From positions 25,354,697 to 25,418,696 of the forward strand of contig NC_134509.1 of assembly GCF_027942865.1 (NCBI RefSeq): a stretch of DNA of 64,000 nt, written 5' to 3'. This DNA comes from Odontesthes bonariensis. Its lineage: Eukaryota; Chordata; Actinopteri; Atheriniformes; Atherinopsidae. The notes under the pieces were generated by a model, which searched no databases, was not told the DNA's origin, and saw only the letters and a list, made by a program, of their open reading frames with translations. Both the position numbers and the translations under genes were made by a program. Within the stretch, counting starts at the first letter, position 1. Every line of letters starts with the position of its first letter. Of the stretch, positions 39,401 to 51,154 are shown piece after piece.

Positions 39401-39820
39401 TGTTGAGAAAGGACGCAATATGTTTGACAAAGTCCTGACAAGCTACCCAAAACGTACAGATCTTTGGTCCGTTTTCATCGATCTTATGGTCAAACATGGA
39501 TCACAGAAGGAAGTCAGGTGAACAAAAGCTCTTCTGCCAGTTCAACAGCTTCTTTCCCATTTTTACATTTAACTCTATGTCAACACAAATAATAGCCTTC
39601 TACTTTCATGAAAACTGAGTGCGTTTTCCAACCTCCTTCCTCTTGCAGGGCACTCTTTGATCGAGTGATCCACCTCAGTGTTTCTGTGAAAAAGATTAAG
39701 TTCTTTTTCAAGCGCTACCTGGAGTATGAGAAGAAGCATGGCACCCCTCAGAGCATCCAGGCGGTCAAAGAAAAGGCCATGGAGTTTGTGGAAGCCAAAG
39801 GCACAGAGGCGGCAAATTAA
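27409..39820 (+). CDS. pdcd11: PDCD11 / RRP5 ribosome biogenesis factor, 35 coding exons
   Basis: This is a nucleolar pre-rRNA processing factor for both ribosomal subunits. Exons: 27409-27510, 27716-27862, 27976-28140, 28240-28401, 28505-28625, 28818-28993, 29199-29306, 29546-29758, 29876-30000, 30096-30156, 30377-30523, 30636-30887, 30991-31116, 31223-31417, 31557-31727, 31815-32028, 32208-32357, 33525-33637, 33778-34277, 34433-34495, 34721-34817, 34909-34998, 35112-35214, 35977-36154, 36608-36664, 36757-36879, 37052-37174, 37485-37653, 37917-38051, 38126-38269, 38401-38651, 38782-38950, 39072-39225, 39352-39517, 39649-39820. The total is 5442 nt, 1813 residues (human 1871), with every phase compatible. 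A basic N-terminus is followed by an array of S1 RNA-binding folds (about residues 85-1400; for example '[18 protein letters not shown]'). A Lys-rich linker (about 1400-1460) leads to C-terminal HAT (half-a-TPR) repeats (about 1540-1813; '[11 protein letters not shown]', '[20 protein letters not shown]'). The least certain junction is the GTATCC donor after 31,417. Confidence 0.96.
35265..35917. mobile_element. non-autonomous DNA element with 9-bp duplication in pdcd11 intron 23
   Basis: The direct repeat GAGTATTCC (35,256-35,264 and 35,918-35,926) flanks 653 bp. The ends are TAGCCTGG... and ...CCAGGCTC. A further inverted pair of about 26 bp, reading 'ttcccatgctgctttgcgcg', lies at 35,407-35,432 and in reverse at 35,881-35,906. 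There is no transposase. A 9-bp duplication fits Mutator-like elements, and an 8-bp hAT duplication plus one matching base is the alternative. Confidence 0.75.
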
Positions 39821-40132
39821 AGAGCAAATATGAAAACATTTGCTGCAATGGAAGTGGACTTCAGGAGACGTGCAACACATTTGTGGCTTCAGATTGTTTT
39901 TTATCATTACGAACTGTTAAATCTGAAAGTCTGTTTGAAGCCGTAATGATGCAGGGCACAAAAGACCTTTTTGTAAAGTGAGCTGTAATCACCTATAAAT
40001 GTTAAAAACAAGCATGTGTTTAACATTTCATGAACTCGCATTTTAACTGTTTTGTATAATAGTGTGAGGAGGGAAGATTTATAAAATGGTCCCCTTTTTA
40101 TGAAAATGACTGAACTCATTGGTTGATCTTTA

Positions 40133-40138
40133 AATAAA
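40133..40138 (+). terminator. pdcd11: pdcd11 poly(A) signal AATAAA
   Basis: AATAAA lies about 310 bp after the pdcd11 stop codon. The convergent rnf122-like gene has its own AATAAA on the opposite strand at 40,170-40,175, so the two transcripts end almost back to back. Confidence 0.75.
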
Positions 40139-40169
40139 TCCAACACCATCACAATACATTACATGACAC

Positions 40170-40175
40170 TTTATT
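40170..40175 (-). terminator. rnf122: rnf122-like poly(A) signal AATAAA
   Basis: TTTATT on the plus strand gives AATAAA for the minus-strand gene, about 710 bp beyond its stop codon. The sequence from 40,170 to 40,884 is therefore its likely 3' UTR, and it contains no other coding signal. Confidence 0.6.
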
Positions 40176-40884
40176 TAAAATACAAAATAACAATATATAG
40201 GGAGACGTTTACATACAGTACATACAGGCAAGACTAGTTTCCTATCAGTCTCTTTAAAAAGGAGAAGGGCCTGGGACACAATCTGTAACAACATTTTCTA
40301 CTTAAATCATCATGGTTGTACTCCGGTTGGTCTTTGTTTCAGCCTGAAGTTGTGGCTACCTCTGGCTGCTGGAGCATTTCACCTACATTGGCAGTATTGA
40401 AGATGCATGTGTGGCACTGGGTTTTAGGATTATTGAAATGGTTTGTGCTGGCTGTATTGGTAACACCCCTGAGATAATAGAGGTATCCATTCTGGTCCTG
40501 TATCTAATGTCCCGCTCAATGCTTCTGGTGATGTTTGTCTCTGGCAGTGCTGCATTAGTCATCCAGTGACGGTGGCAATGATATCCAGCTCTAATGTGGC
40601 TCCTTTTCCTGTCATTTTTTTTTGGTGAACAGTGCAGCGTGGAAGTAGAACTAGGAACATTTTTTTAAATGAAAAGATCCTACTCACCCAGCTTCTCTCT
40701 GACTGATCTGACCAAATCATGTTGGCGCTATCAATATTCAATTCCCACTGAGGCATATTACTGAAAGGTCAGCAGCAACCCTGCCACTTGGGGTCATTAT
40801 GAACCACCACCGTTCATCATCATTAGTGTATTTAGATGTGTGTTTTCTGAAAGGGGGAGTCAGATTTTATCTTCCCCAACTATC

Positions 40885-43800
40885 TCACACCTCCTCTGGG
40901 TCCATGGGACCCTCAGCACCCTGGGGGGCATCTGTGTGGAGCCGTAGGATGGGTTTGTTACACATGGGGCACACGCTGCGGATCTCAAGCCACTTAAGCA
41001 GGCACCTGAGAGGACAAAAAAAAAGCAGTAATCATATCAGTATTATGCCATGGCTTGCATGATGATTTTGTTTGAGACTTGGATAAAATAATAATCAGTA
41101 CAATTAATAAGTCTTTAATACTGTTTCAGAAAAGTTCATGCACAATCTTGCGAAGCAAATTAACTGAATCCCTTCAGTCTGTAATTGCTTTTTAGTGCTA
41201 ATTAAATGTCGACAACGTCATAAAGCTTAAAGTCTGAACCAGAGAGTTTTTCATTCTGCTCCTGACCTGACTGAATCGTCTCATTTTCTGCTTCTTTTCT
41301 ACATCACCGTGTACAGCAAACATTGGCAGTGGAAGGTTTCCCACAGAGGGATCTAAGCCAAAGTATCAAAGCAGTAGCCGTTAGTAGTTTGTATGGTCAA
41401 AATCTCCAAATCCTAAGGAGCATCCCACTCCTGATATGTGCAACATTTAAGAATTACACAGGTTTATTTTATTCACTCATATTAATTGAGATTTGTGTTA
41501 ATATTGGGTCAAGATGGTGAGTCTAAATAACAATTCTTAGCAATATAACTAACTTTTGTGGCTTTTTATCAACCATGGCCATTCAGTTGTACTTTTACAG
41601 GGTTTTGCATGTTTAAGATTGCAATGGCCAAAACATCTGTTGCCCTTTCTGTTTTCCAAAATAGTTTTGGAGTTTTCATCCCAGCTCGTATTCTCGGTGC
41701 AGCAGTTGTCTTTTCCTACGCTTTTTAGCAACTCACAATCCCTTCATTTGTTGACCTGTTGATGTTTAATTCAGGTATTTGGGTAAAAAGGTGTCAATGG
41801 AAAAAAAAAACAACTAAAAGATCATTTTCAGGCTTTTCAACTGCTTTCAGAGAACAAGCAGCTGTCTTTATCATTTTGACCAATAAAAGAATGGGATGGG
41901 GATATTAAAGAGAGAGGAGCTACAAGAAAACATATAAAGTATGAGAAAAATGTGTCTAAACATTTAAATCAAATCAAATGTATTTGTATGGCATGTTTCA
42001 TGTACAAAACAATTCAAAGTGCTTTACATAAAATAAAAGCATTGCAGCAGGGAGTGGAAGAAGCATTAAAAATACATAAAAGAATATAAAGAGAAACAAA
42101 TAAAATAATTTAAATGAATTTAAAAACAAGCAAACAGTCCAGATAAATTAAAAGATATCGTGCAGATTTCATGCATAGACACATGAGAAAAGAAATGTTT
42201 TTAACCTGGATTTAAAAATGTCTACATTTGGTGAAAGTTTAATCTCCACTGGCAGTTTGTTCCACTTGTTTGCAGCATAACAGCTAAATGCTGCTTCTCC
42301 ATGTTTAGTCTGGACTCTGGACTGGACCAGCTGACCTGAGTCCTTGGATCTAAGAGCTCTACTTGGTTTATATTCTCTGAACATATCACAGATGTATTTT
42401 GGGCCTAAACTGTTCTGGGATTTGTAAACCATCAGCAGGCTTTTAAAATCTATTCTGTGACTGACTGATTTAAGAGATTTAAGTTATTCTTGTACACCCA
42501 CAAAGTATAATTCTGAACTTTTAAATGAGCATAACATTGGGTCTTTAATAGAACTGTTTAGGTCAAAGTAAAATAAAGCTTTCTTCTATGAAGAATCTTT
42601 TACAATGACTTTAATGGTAAAAATATTTTGTGTTAAATGGGATCAGAAAAGCTTTGCTACATTAATCAGTAAGAACAAAGTTATCTCCAGTTTGAGTTTG
42701 ACAGGTGAAGCACTTTTAATTTTTTTGCACGAGTTAAATTAAGAATTACGACTCACTGCCTAGAGAGACCTGGAAACAAGTCTTTCTTGTGTAAAAATAC
42801 CTCTTGAAGTTGGTATGCTTAGCATAGCGCTAGTCTGGAAATATGAAGAATTTTGCAAATATGCAAATTTGTGGTGACCATGGTTGCCGGGATTTTTGGA
42901 AAGCACAATCTGTCTTTCTGTTAAGCTTAACTGACATTTTATGACAGCTTGTCATAAAGGTGTGAGAATGGCATTAAGCTTTGTATATAACAGCGAGAAA
43001 GAAAATCAGCTGGCTGTCCTCCCTAAATATCAAAATATTCCTGAAAAACTTTGGAACACTCACTTCTTGTGAAATGCGTGTGAGCATGGACACACTCCCA
43101 GTTCATCTCGAGTCCTGAACTCTTCCAGACACACCGCACAAGTTTGCTGCACAATCATGAACAACAAAAGGTTAGTTGATGTAACTTCTTTCCAGGATTA
43201 AGAACATTCACTCAGAAACTGTACTTTAGTGCAATTCTGAGTCACCTGTATGTTCTTTGAGCATTTCAGCTCTCTGCTACTTTATACCTCTATTTAGCTT
43301 TCATTCAGAGGCCGATCTTGTAGCCTACTTTTTAGTTAACACTAAGACAAAATGCAGAAGCAGTGTTAGAAAAACAGCTTTTACCCCATGATCCAGCAGC
43401 TTGTAGAACCACTTTTAGCATCAGTAACTTGAAGTAATCACTTTTCTGTATAAAGTTATCTGTCTCACATTATTGTGGATTTTTTTTCAGTGTTGCTTCA
43501 GTTCACTGAAGTTTGGAAGAAATTGCTTATGTTGCAGCTGCTAGTCATCATGAGCAAACATCTCCACTTTGGTCTTATCTGTGCAAAGGACATTATTTCA
43601 GAAGTCTTGTGGTTTGTTTAAATGCAACTTTGCAAACCTAAGCCGTGCTGCCATGTTTTTCTTTAGAGAGAAGAGGCTTTCTCCTTCAACTCTTCCAAAT
43701 AAGAGACACCTTTTCTGTCTTTTTCCAGTTTTACTGTCACAAACTTGTGCATTTGATTAGCAGCACCTGGTTGCTACCTGAAAGCATAAAAGTTTTACTT

Positions 43801-46800
43801 TCTTCACACAGTCTCTGCATTTTGGATTGTTTTTTGTTAAATGACATGGTGCAATATGCTGTTTCTCATCTGAGATTGTATCTATCTAATTTTAATATCT
43901 TGTAAACATGATGAGTACCTTTGCTTTTGGCAGCTTGAAGTACATTTCGATTCTAATATCGTTTTACTTGAAAAAATATTTAAAGACGTTACTTTTACGT
44001 ATGAGAGAACATTTCTATACCACATTACGAGCACTTAAGATCAAGATACTGTTTCCACTTCTGCTTTTGTCTTTATTGAATCGGCTTGTATCTCATGAGC
44101 TTTCATTTGTGGCCTCTATTTCGCAGTAATTTAATTCAACACTGAAGCACAGATATGCCAGTGTTGTGCTTTTGCTGCGTTTCCAAGCAACAGCAGAATT
44201 TGGACATTGGGTTTAAAGCCAGAATTTCCCCTTAGTCTTGGTAAAAAAAAGGAATAATAAAAGCAGTCTCTTTAGAATCACTAGAGAAAGATCTTTCGTA
44301 TAATGCATTTTGAATGAGCTCAGTTATTCCTGGAGTCCTGCATTCTGCAGGGCACTCTCACACTGGCATTTTTTAAGACATTTGCAGGGCATCTGCACCC
44401 TGAGTATGTGCAATAAATCCTGCTTATAACATCCGAAAGGAGAAACTGACTGAGTTAATCGACCGAATGAATCCTCCCATCTCATTATGGAGCATCTGAA
44501 CTGATGTGGGAACATCGTGGGTAACGCTGAATGTGCACATTTGTCATTGTTTAAGAACAAGATTTAGCAGAAAAAGTTACTTACTCCAAGAAGGCTCAGT
44601 TTCTTGCTTGCTCCCTTCAACACCACCTACAGTGAAGGAAAGTGAGAGGAGGGGGAGAGCTGTTGGATTGTGTTGTTATTAAAGCTCTCCCAATTCCAAT
44701 CAGACACCAGAACAAAAAAAGCCGTGGTGTAAAACAAACACTTCAGCTGGGTTCATTGTTATCTCACATTAGCTTTAAACATAAGCATGTGTGGTATGTG
44801 CTCTTTTGTTGCTTGCATAGATAAAAGAACCATCTACATGCTGCAGAAAGCTGCAGTGGGAGTTCAACCTTCCCCAAGGCTGAAAACATTTTTGTCTCCT
44901 GTCAAGACACCACACTGTCACACCCTGCTACCTGTTTAACATATGAAGCCGCTTCACACTGCAACTGGATTAACATTTCAAAACCAGAGTGATCGTGCAT
45001 GGATGGAGTCAAGGTCATCTATGAAGGGTGGTGTTAAGTTTCACAGCTGGCAATAACAGTGTGAGATCCTATAGGCCAACCAGTATTTATAACAAGCCTA
45101 AGAGGCTCGTGTTACATATTCACCCACAGTGATAGAAGCTGCAGTGGCATACCTCATTGTAGCTGAATTGCTCCCTCGTTCCTTGTTGTTTCAACCTGAG
45201 AGGGACACACAGAGAACAACACTGCTGTTTGTACAGTAGACGTAACTGTATCATCACTCAGTAGCTCCCATCACGGCAAGTAGAGGTCTGTGCAGAATGT
45301 AAGTGGGTGCTCCTCGACTGTTAGACTTGGACTAAAAATCATATGCGATCATAACAATCAATTTTTGACTAAATTTCTCACACTTTCAATAACTACACGA
45401 CAGTCTGGTTAAATTGGCCCCAGCTTACATTTATTTTACTTCTGCTACATGTTTGAAATCCAAATCTGAACCGCGCAACTTAATTGTATTCCTGTGATTA
45501 GTTACCTATACTATATTGAGCACATAATCTATTTTAAATGTCTTTTAAATAAAGTGTGTATTTGTTTACTTGTTTTTTTTCCCAGCTGTCTGTAAGTCCT
45601 TAACCATACATGTATAAAGTACTAGCGATTCAGACTTGAGTAGAAGTAGAAGTGCTTTATCAAAAAAGTGACTTGAGTAGAAGTAGAAGTGCTCTTTAAG
45701 CACCGTACTTAAGTGGAAGTACTAAAGTATTAAACATGTTTTGTACTTAAGTACTGCAAGTAGTTTATTTTTAAAATTACTACTCAAGTACTGAAAGTAA
45801 AAGTATTAAGTATTGTAAAGAAATCAGTCGAAAGTTTGAAAATCAAATTGTTTATATTATTCAAAATGTTTGGCTGTAATGTACAAGAGCACCTTAAAAC
45901 ATTGAAGGCCAATATTTCGCAATCTCTCGGGAGGCATAGTAGGCACTTTATTTTGTATGAATTGTCTTTCACTCCGGCGCAGGGCCGGGGTGGGCCATTT
46001 TCTCAGTCCAGGAATTTAATTCAAATTCAGGCCACTCTGATATGGAGGAGGAATTTGAGTCCATGAAAAAAGATAAAACAAACAAAAAACATTCGTGTTC
46101 AGTCGGAAATGGATAGAAATCAACAAGAAAACAGATTCTTCCTTTCACATCAAAGCGTCGTGCCCGCGCGGTGTCCGGATAAGTGCTCATTGCAACTTGA
46201 AAATAGAACAGTCTATTCCCTGCACGGGCTAGAGCGGGCTCAGCTCACATTATAATAAATGGGAGGGGAAGGCTTGAACATGAAACATGATGCTGATTCC
46301 CGCGGATAGAACGCGCGTGCAGACTCTCCAGTAATTAAAAAAGGCAACTAAACACCCCAACGTGTTCGCGCTGCCCCTTTCCTGCCATACTGCCCCTGTC
46401 CCTGCGCACGCGAACCATGTACAATATTTGCATACAGCCCTTCTAAATAATTATATTTATTTTAATTGCATGTTTGAGATGCATTTAATAACAAATATCA
46501 AACAACAAATGTGATCGCCCCTATTTAATATTGCGTTAGTAACCACATGTGCGCGCCTGTGGGAATGCAGGCTACAGTTGATGAGGAGATAAAGCGTGAT
46601 AAAGCGTTAATTGTTCATTAGAACTGGAATGTAAAGAAAGTGTTCGGATCTTCTTTGAATATAGGAATACACTTCTAAATCATATAAATTGTGAGATTTT
46701 ACATATTTAACAACAAAAGCTGTCAGATGACAGTTGAGTTGACATTGCAAAACGTTTGCCACGTTATAGCCTATTTGATCAAATTCACAACCAGGCCTAT

Positions 46801-49800
46801 TATCCATATCTCTCAGTAACCTACCAGCTTGTCTTGAGAAGATATCTGTCAATTTGGCTGCCACCTCCTGTCTTTTTTTGAGCTTAGCCCTCTCTGTTCC
46901 ACCTGGCCTCTTTTTACCCTCCATCACTGACGCGCTCTGTGTCGCGCCATTGTTATTTAAAAGACGAGCCATGGGCCAAACCATCTGAAACATTTGGGAG
47001 GAGAGAATTCCCTTACATGGTAAAACCTATTTAATCTGCTGTGATGCAGCAGGCGGCTGCGCTGCAATGGTGAATTTATGCAGACTACAGTTGAATTGAT
47101 ATTAATGCAAGAATAAGATAAGTGACAAAAATTAGTTACAACTATTTTCCCCATGGGCCAAGCAGCCTAGGTCGATGGTTTGGGCCGGGATAGGTCCCGG
47201 ATAATACCAATGCCAAACCGGCATTGCTCCGGCGAATGAAAACAGAGACTGTAAGTCGGGCCAGGGGTGGTCTTCTTCCTCACCGCCACCACCACGATCA
47301 CTCGAAGTTGAAGGTGATTCTGGTTCTTCCATCTTTGGTTCAAACAAAGCACTTTCTCTCGACGCAGGCAGGCAGCAGAGCGAAAGAGGCTGAGCAGAGA
47401 GCAGCACGAGCGGTCTTCTCACCCTTCAGTTTGCACACATTAGATCTACGTCATGTATAACTTCGCGCCACAGTAAAATTGGATGCAACGGTTGTTATAG
47501 CAACCATCAACTCTGAACGGGACGTTAGACTTGAACTAGCGTGACTGTGGGGTTTGGAATGATTCCTAACATGTTTATAATAACGAGTAACGATGCAGCA
47601 CATAAAAAATGTATCGGAGTAAAAGTACTAAACTCATTGAAAATATGTACTGACGTAAAAGTGGAAGTAGGAGAAAAAAATAATACTCTAGTAGAGTACA
47701 GATACAGCATTTTAGCACAATTCACTATTATATTATGGTCAAATATAGTGATTGGGCACGATGTTGTTTAAAGGGTGAGTTCCGCTTTAAGTAGAGTAGT
47801 GAAGTAGTTCTACTTCGTTACTATACATCTCTGTCCTTAACCATGTTTGTAAAAGATGGACGTACTCTAATTGCAGTACCACTGACAGCCACTAGGTTGG
47901 TTCCAAAACATCTCTGGCTCAACAAGCGTTTGCAATTTTGGCATTTACACAGAGTTTGAAAATACTGTTCACTGTTCTTATAATATTTTTTTTTTGGACA
48001 AAATAGTCAGTCAGCAAATTGGTTGCTAACTTTGTCTGCAGTTTGGTGCTGGACAGGTGGCTTTTAGTGGGTTTTTACTGACAACAGCTGCATGCTGCAT
48101 TTGAAATTAACACCAATGAGAGCGGTGAGAGTGAACCAAAGCAGCAAAAATGTGGCTGTAAATCAAAACAACTATTTGAAAGGGGTTAATTCACTCAGTG
48201 GAAACATGTCCTACTGCAGAGTTGATGAGAACCGCTTGCGCTGATCATTATCAGCATCCTTTTCACATTTTCTGCATAAATTTGATTTTGCAATATAGTT
48301 TAGGACAAACAATTCAGAAGGCTCTGTAGTTGAAAAAGTTATGCTGTATGTATTATACGTATATACAGAGAAGTGGTTACATTTTTGTTTTTCTACTGAA
48401 AAGTTAAAAACTGTGATCGCAGCTTAGGCAGTTCTGCAGCGCAAAAAAGCAGACATTTGAAGCAAGAGTGCTCTTATCATAACATCAGCAATGCGATAAT
48501 AGCTCATTACCAGGGTACGAGCTCATTTTACACCGCAGTGGCACATTGTGTTGCAATTCTTGTTCAAAGTGCAAGAAATTCCTTACTACTAACGTGCTCC
48601 ACCTACCTGAAAAGGTAGCAGCAGAAGATGAGGCTGAGCATGAAGACGAAAAGGCCAATGCCCAGCACAATGACATACACATTGAGTGGGAGGTGATAGA
48701 TGTCAGACGTCATGCTGCAGTAGTGTTCAGAGCGTTGAGAACCCAAACCACAAAGGCATCCTGCCAGGAAGAGTTTGCAAATACATGCTTTTGTCACCTT
48801 GTAGGGTAAAGATTCAACATGTTAGCTTAGATACGCCTATTGACTCATATTCTGTCCTTATTTGCTTGGTGTGCTTTTCTTTTCTTTTTTTATTGAGTAA
48901 CTCCAACTCTGTGAGGATTCCCATGACAGAAAATACTAAATCCTTTTTCTTTGTACATGTGTACATTTGAAATTAGTTTACAGCCAATGTCCTCGAGCCT
49001 CATTATATCTTCAAACGAGAGAGCTGTTGGAAAAAGTAATATCCTATCTTGCAAAATTGTTTACGTTTCAATTATAACCAAGATAATACGATTCAAGTTT
49101 AAACTGGTAGCTTTAATGTAAGACTTTACAGTGTGCAATTGCTCTAATTGTGAACAGCAAGAATCATTTTACTATGAAGGAAAAAGTGTGTCACAATAAT
49201 ATTATCTAACCTGCAAACACCGAGTTCTTCATTTTAGTGATGGGAGATTGTTTATCATTTACCATGAAATGTAGATGAATGTAAATACCCCCATGAGGAT
49301 TTAGGACAACCAGGCTTTTGGTCTTTGGTGCCTGCAGGTACAGTATCATATATTTGGGGTGGACTAATAACTGCTTACATGCAGGTATGTCCATGGAGCT
49401 GTGACTGACACTGTGGTGGCAACTGAGATGCTCGTAGGACTCTGCGTTAATTGGCTGTGAACAAGACAAACATGAAGGACAGACACCCCTTCCGTCAAGC
49501 CACCATCTGTTCCACAGACTCTGCAGAGGTGACCAGCACAGTCTGAGTGTGTGTGTAACAGCGCTGGGGGATGGAAGGGTCTCTGTGGTGTCTTTGTGGT
49601 ACGTAGAGATGTGCAAATTTGTTGCAGGGGGTGTATTAAACAGAATGAACTCCGGGGGTGAGGACCATTTGGTAAAACAATAGAAGAGGATGGCCCACTT
49701 CCACAGGCCACGTGTTCCTAATAATTTGCACCGAGGATGCTCTTTGCCAGCCTCTAAATGTCCATGTGACTCTCTTTAAATTGAGTGAATGGGTACAGCT

Positions 49801-50198
49801 TGCACACTGTGGGGGGCATGAGTTGGACCATTTGACGTGGCTGGGGGTTGGGGGATTTACAAGGGTTGGGGGTAGTGTAGGGAAGACTAGTTGTAGCATG
49901 ATGAGAGGCGCAATTATGAATTAAGTATTTTGCATGTTAAAAAAAAGAAACTGATGTATAACACTGGAAAAGTTGAGAGGCTAAAATATCTTGAAAAGTG
50001 ATAACTGTCAAACAAACAGCCTTTTTGTGCTCTCACCTCACACTTTAAAACACCTACTTGTGCCTCTGCTCTGACTTAATTACCATCGTGTGAATACCTC
50101 TGGCTGAGTTAAAGACACTCTCTGCACTATCATGTATTTGGAAAAAAAACAGCAGCAAAATCCACTCACTTACCGTTACACCATTGGAATGGTTGCAT
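40885..50198 (-). CDS. rnf122: RNF122-like transmembrane RING-H2 E3 ubiquitin ligase
   Basis: This is a membrane-anchored E3 ubiquitin ligase of the RNF24/RNF122 family. Exons on the minus strand: 50174-50198, 48607-48760, 45153-45195, 44585-44626, 43064-43146, 40885-41005. All are GT-AG with compatible phases, giving 468 nt and 155 residues, the length of human RNF122. The N-terminus [10 protein letters not shown] matches RNF122 rather than RNF24. A single transmembrane helix follows ('[20 protein letters not shown]'), then a short linker '[14 protein letters not shown]'. The RING-H2 has the pattern C-x2-C ('CAVC'), then '[17 protein letters not shown]' and 'CPMC'. The first coding exon is only 25 nt, and its ATG is the only one that gives this family N-terminus. 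Human RNF122 lies on another chromosome, so this may be a teleost paralogue at this site. The introns carry several transposons. Confidence 0.92.
41965..42480 (-). mobile_element. L2/CR1-type LINE 3' fragment
   Basis: A minus-strand reading frame (42,169-42,432) encodes '[11 protein letters not shown]...[27 protein letters not shown]'. This matches the C-terminal end of L2/CR1-clade reverse transcriptases (pattern TR.K..G..AFS..A...WN.LP). Downstream on the minus strand is the typical tail 'gtaaagcactttgaattgtt...caaatacatttgatttgattt'. The copy is 5'-truncated. It lies in the rnf122-like intron between exons 5 and 6. Confidence 0.85.
43340..43850 (-). mobile_element. Tc1-like transposon remnant, internally deleted
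   Basis: The minus strand contains 'aaaccacaagacttctg' and 'gaccaaagtggagatgtttgctc', shared almost exactly with the copy at 55.6-57.2 kb. This then jumps to 'cttcagtgaactgaagcaacactg', which belongs near the 3' end of the transposase. The middle is therefore missing. The element lies in the rnf122-like intron between exons 4 and 5 and codes for nothing intact. Confidence 0.75.
45605..47833 (-). mobile_element. Tol2-like hAT element (interrupted by a nested insertion)
   Basis: The 8-bp target duplication TCCTTAAC (45,597-45,604 and 47,834-47,841) brackets ends CATACATGTATAAAGTA and, on the minus strand, CAGAGATGTATAGTAACG. These resemble Tol2-type termini, as do the many 'acttaagtac/gagtagaagt' subterminal motifs. 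On the minus strand an open frame beginning at 47,334 carries '[14 protein letters not shown]', like the N-terminus of Tol2-type transposases. It resumes after the nested insertion as '[15 protein letters not shown]', a BED-type zinc-finger start. Most of the transposase is absent, so the copy is non-autonomous. It occupies the rnf122-like intron between coding exons 2 and 3. Confidence 0.88.
45980..47226. mobile_element. second hAT element nested in the Tol2-like element
   Basis: The flanking 8-bp duplication CTCCGGCG (45,972-45,979 and 47,227-47,234) brackets 1247 bp. The ends are CAGGGCCGGGGTGG and, reversed, CAATGCCGGTTTGG. A minus-strand frame (46,607-46,993) includes '[20 protein letters not shown]', which resembles the basic N-terminus of another hAT transposase group; no catalytic region remains. 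Removing the insertion with one duplication copy rejoins the outer frame in phase across SFAG/VKD. Confidence 0.85.
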
Positions 50199-51113
50199 GA
50201 AATTTGACTCCCAAGGCAGCAGCAATGAATTCAGGCCCTATCAGGAGAAGGCTGGAGACAAGCCAAACTTGTGGGCTGGATCCTCGGACACTGAATCTGT
50301 TTTGTTGCCTGGATTCAGCTATCCTGAGCTGGATCGCTCCTTTGTTTGGCTACGTTAGCTCCTGCAGAAACAGTCATCAAGATTTTCAGATTCCAGAAAT
50401 CCTCAGGAGGTGTGGTTTTGTTGGCTCAGCAGTCTGAACCGTCCAACATTCCCAAATCTGGATTAACCGCTCTGTGTTAAGATTTGGAGATTTGGGAGTG
50501 AGGTCGTGACCGGGACTGGAGACCTCATGTGCCCAGCAAGAATGATGTCATCACACAACAGAGAGAAGAAGAAACAAAAGAAATGTTGTTGAGAAGAAAT
50601 GGTTGCTTTTCGAGAGGCCTGACAACATCTACGACTGAGGATTTGTCATTGTGAAATGTTGTATCTCACTTGATCATAACGCTGTAAACAACACAAGCAG
50701 CTTCCTAACAGGAAATACTTACATATCAAGCAGAAGAGGGCCTCTTTGACTTCTTATTGCGTCTGCAGTGTCGTCCCTTCACCAATTTCAATGGCATACA
50801 GTGTTTAAAATGACAGTCCTCACCCAAGGAAGGTAATTATCCAACATTAATCTGTGCTTTGTCTTCCTCCTAAAGCTGCTTTTTAGCAGGGGATTTTCAC
50901 AAGTCTCACACTTCTCTCGTCTCCTCTGCTGTCTCCTCCTCCTCCAGTCCTCTGATCTTGCAGTTGATATTCCTGTTCAGTCTAGAAGGCAAAGATGTGC
51001 TTCCCTTAAAGCCCAAACAAAGTGAGGAGAGCTCCATGCAGTCAACAACAGTCCTCTAGCTGGGTCTGCTGGTGACTGTGTTTGTGTGTCAGTCAGCAGA
51101 TATGTGTATGTGA

Positions 51114-51154
<41 letters not shown>

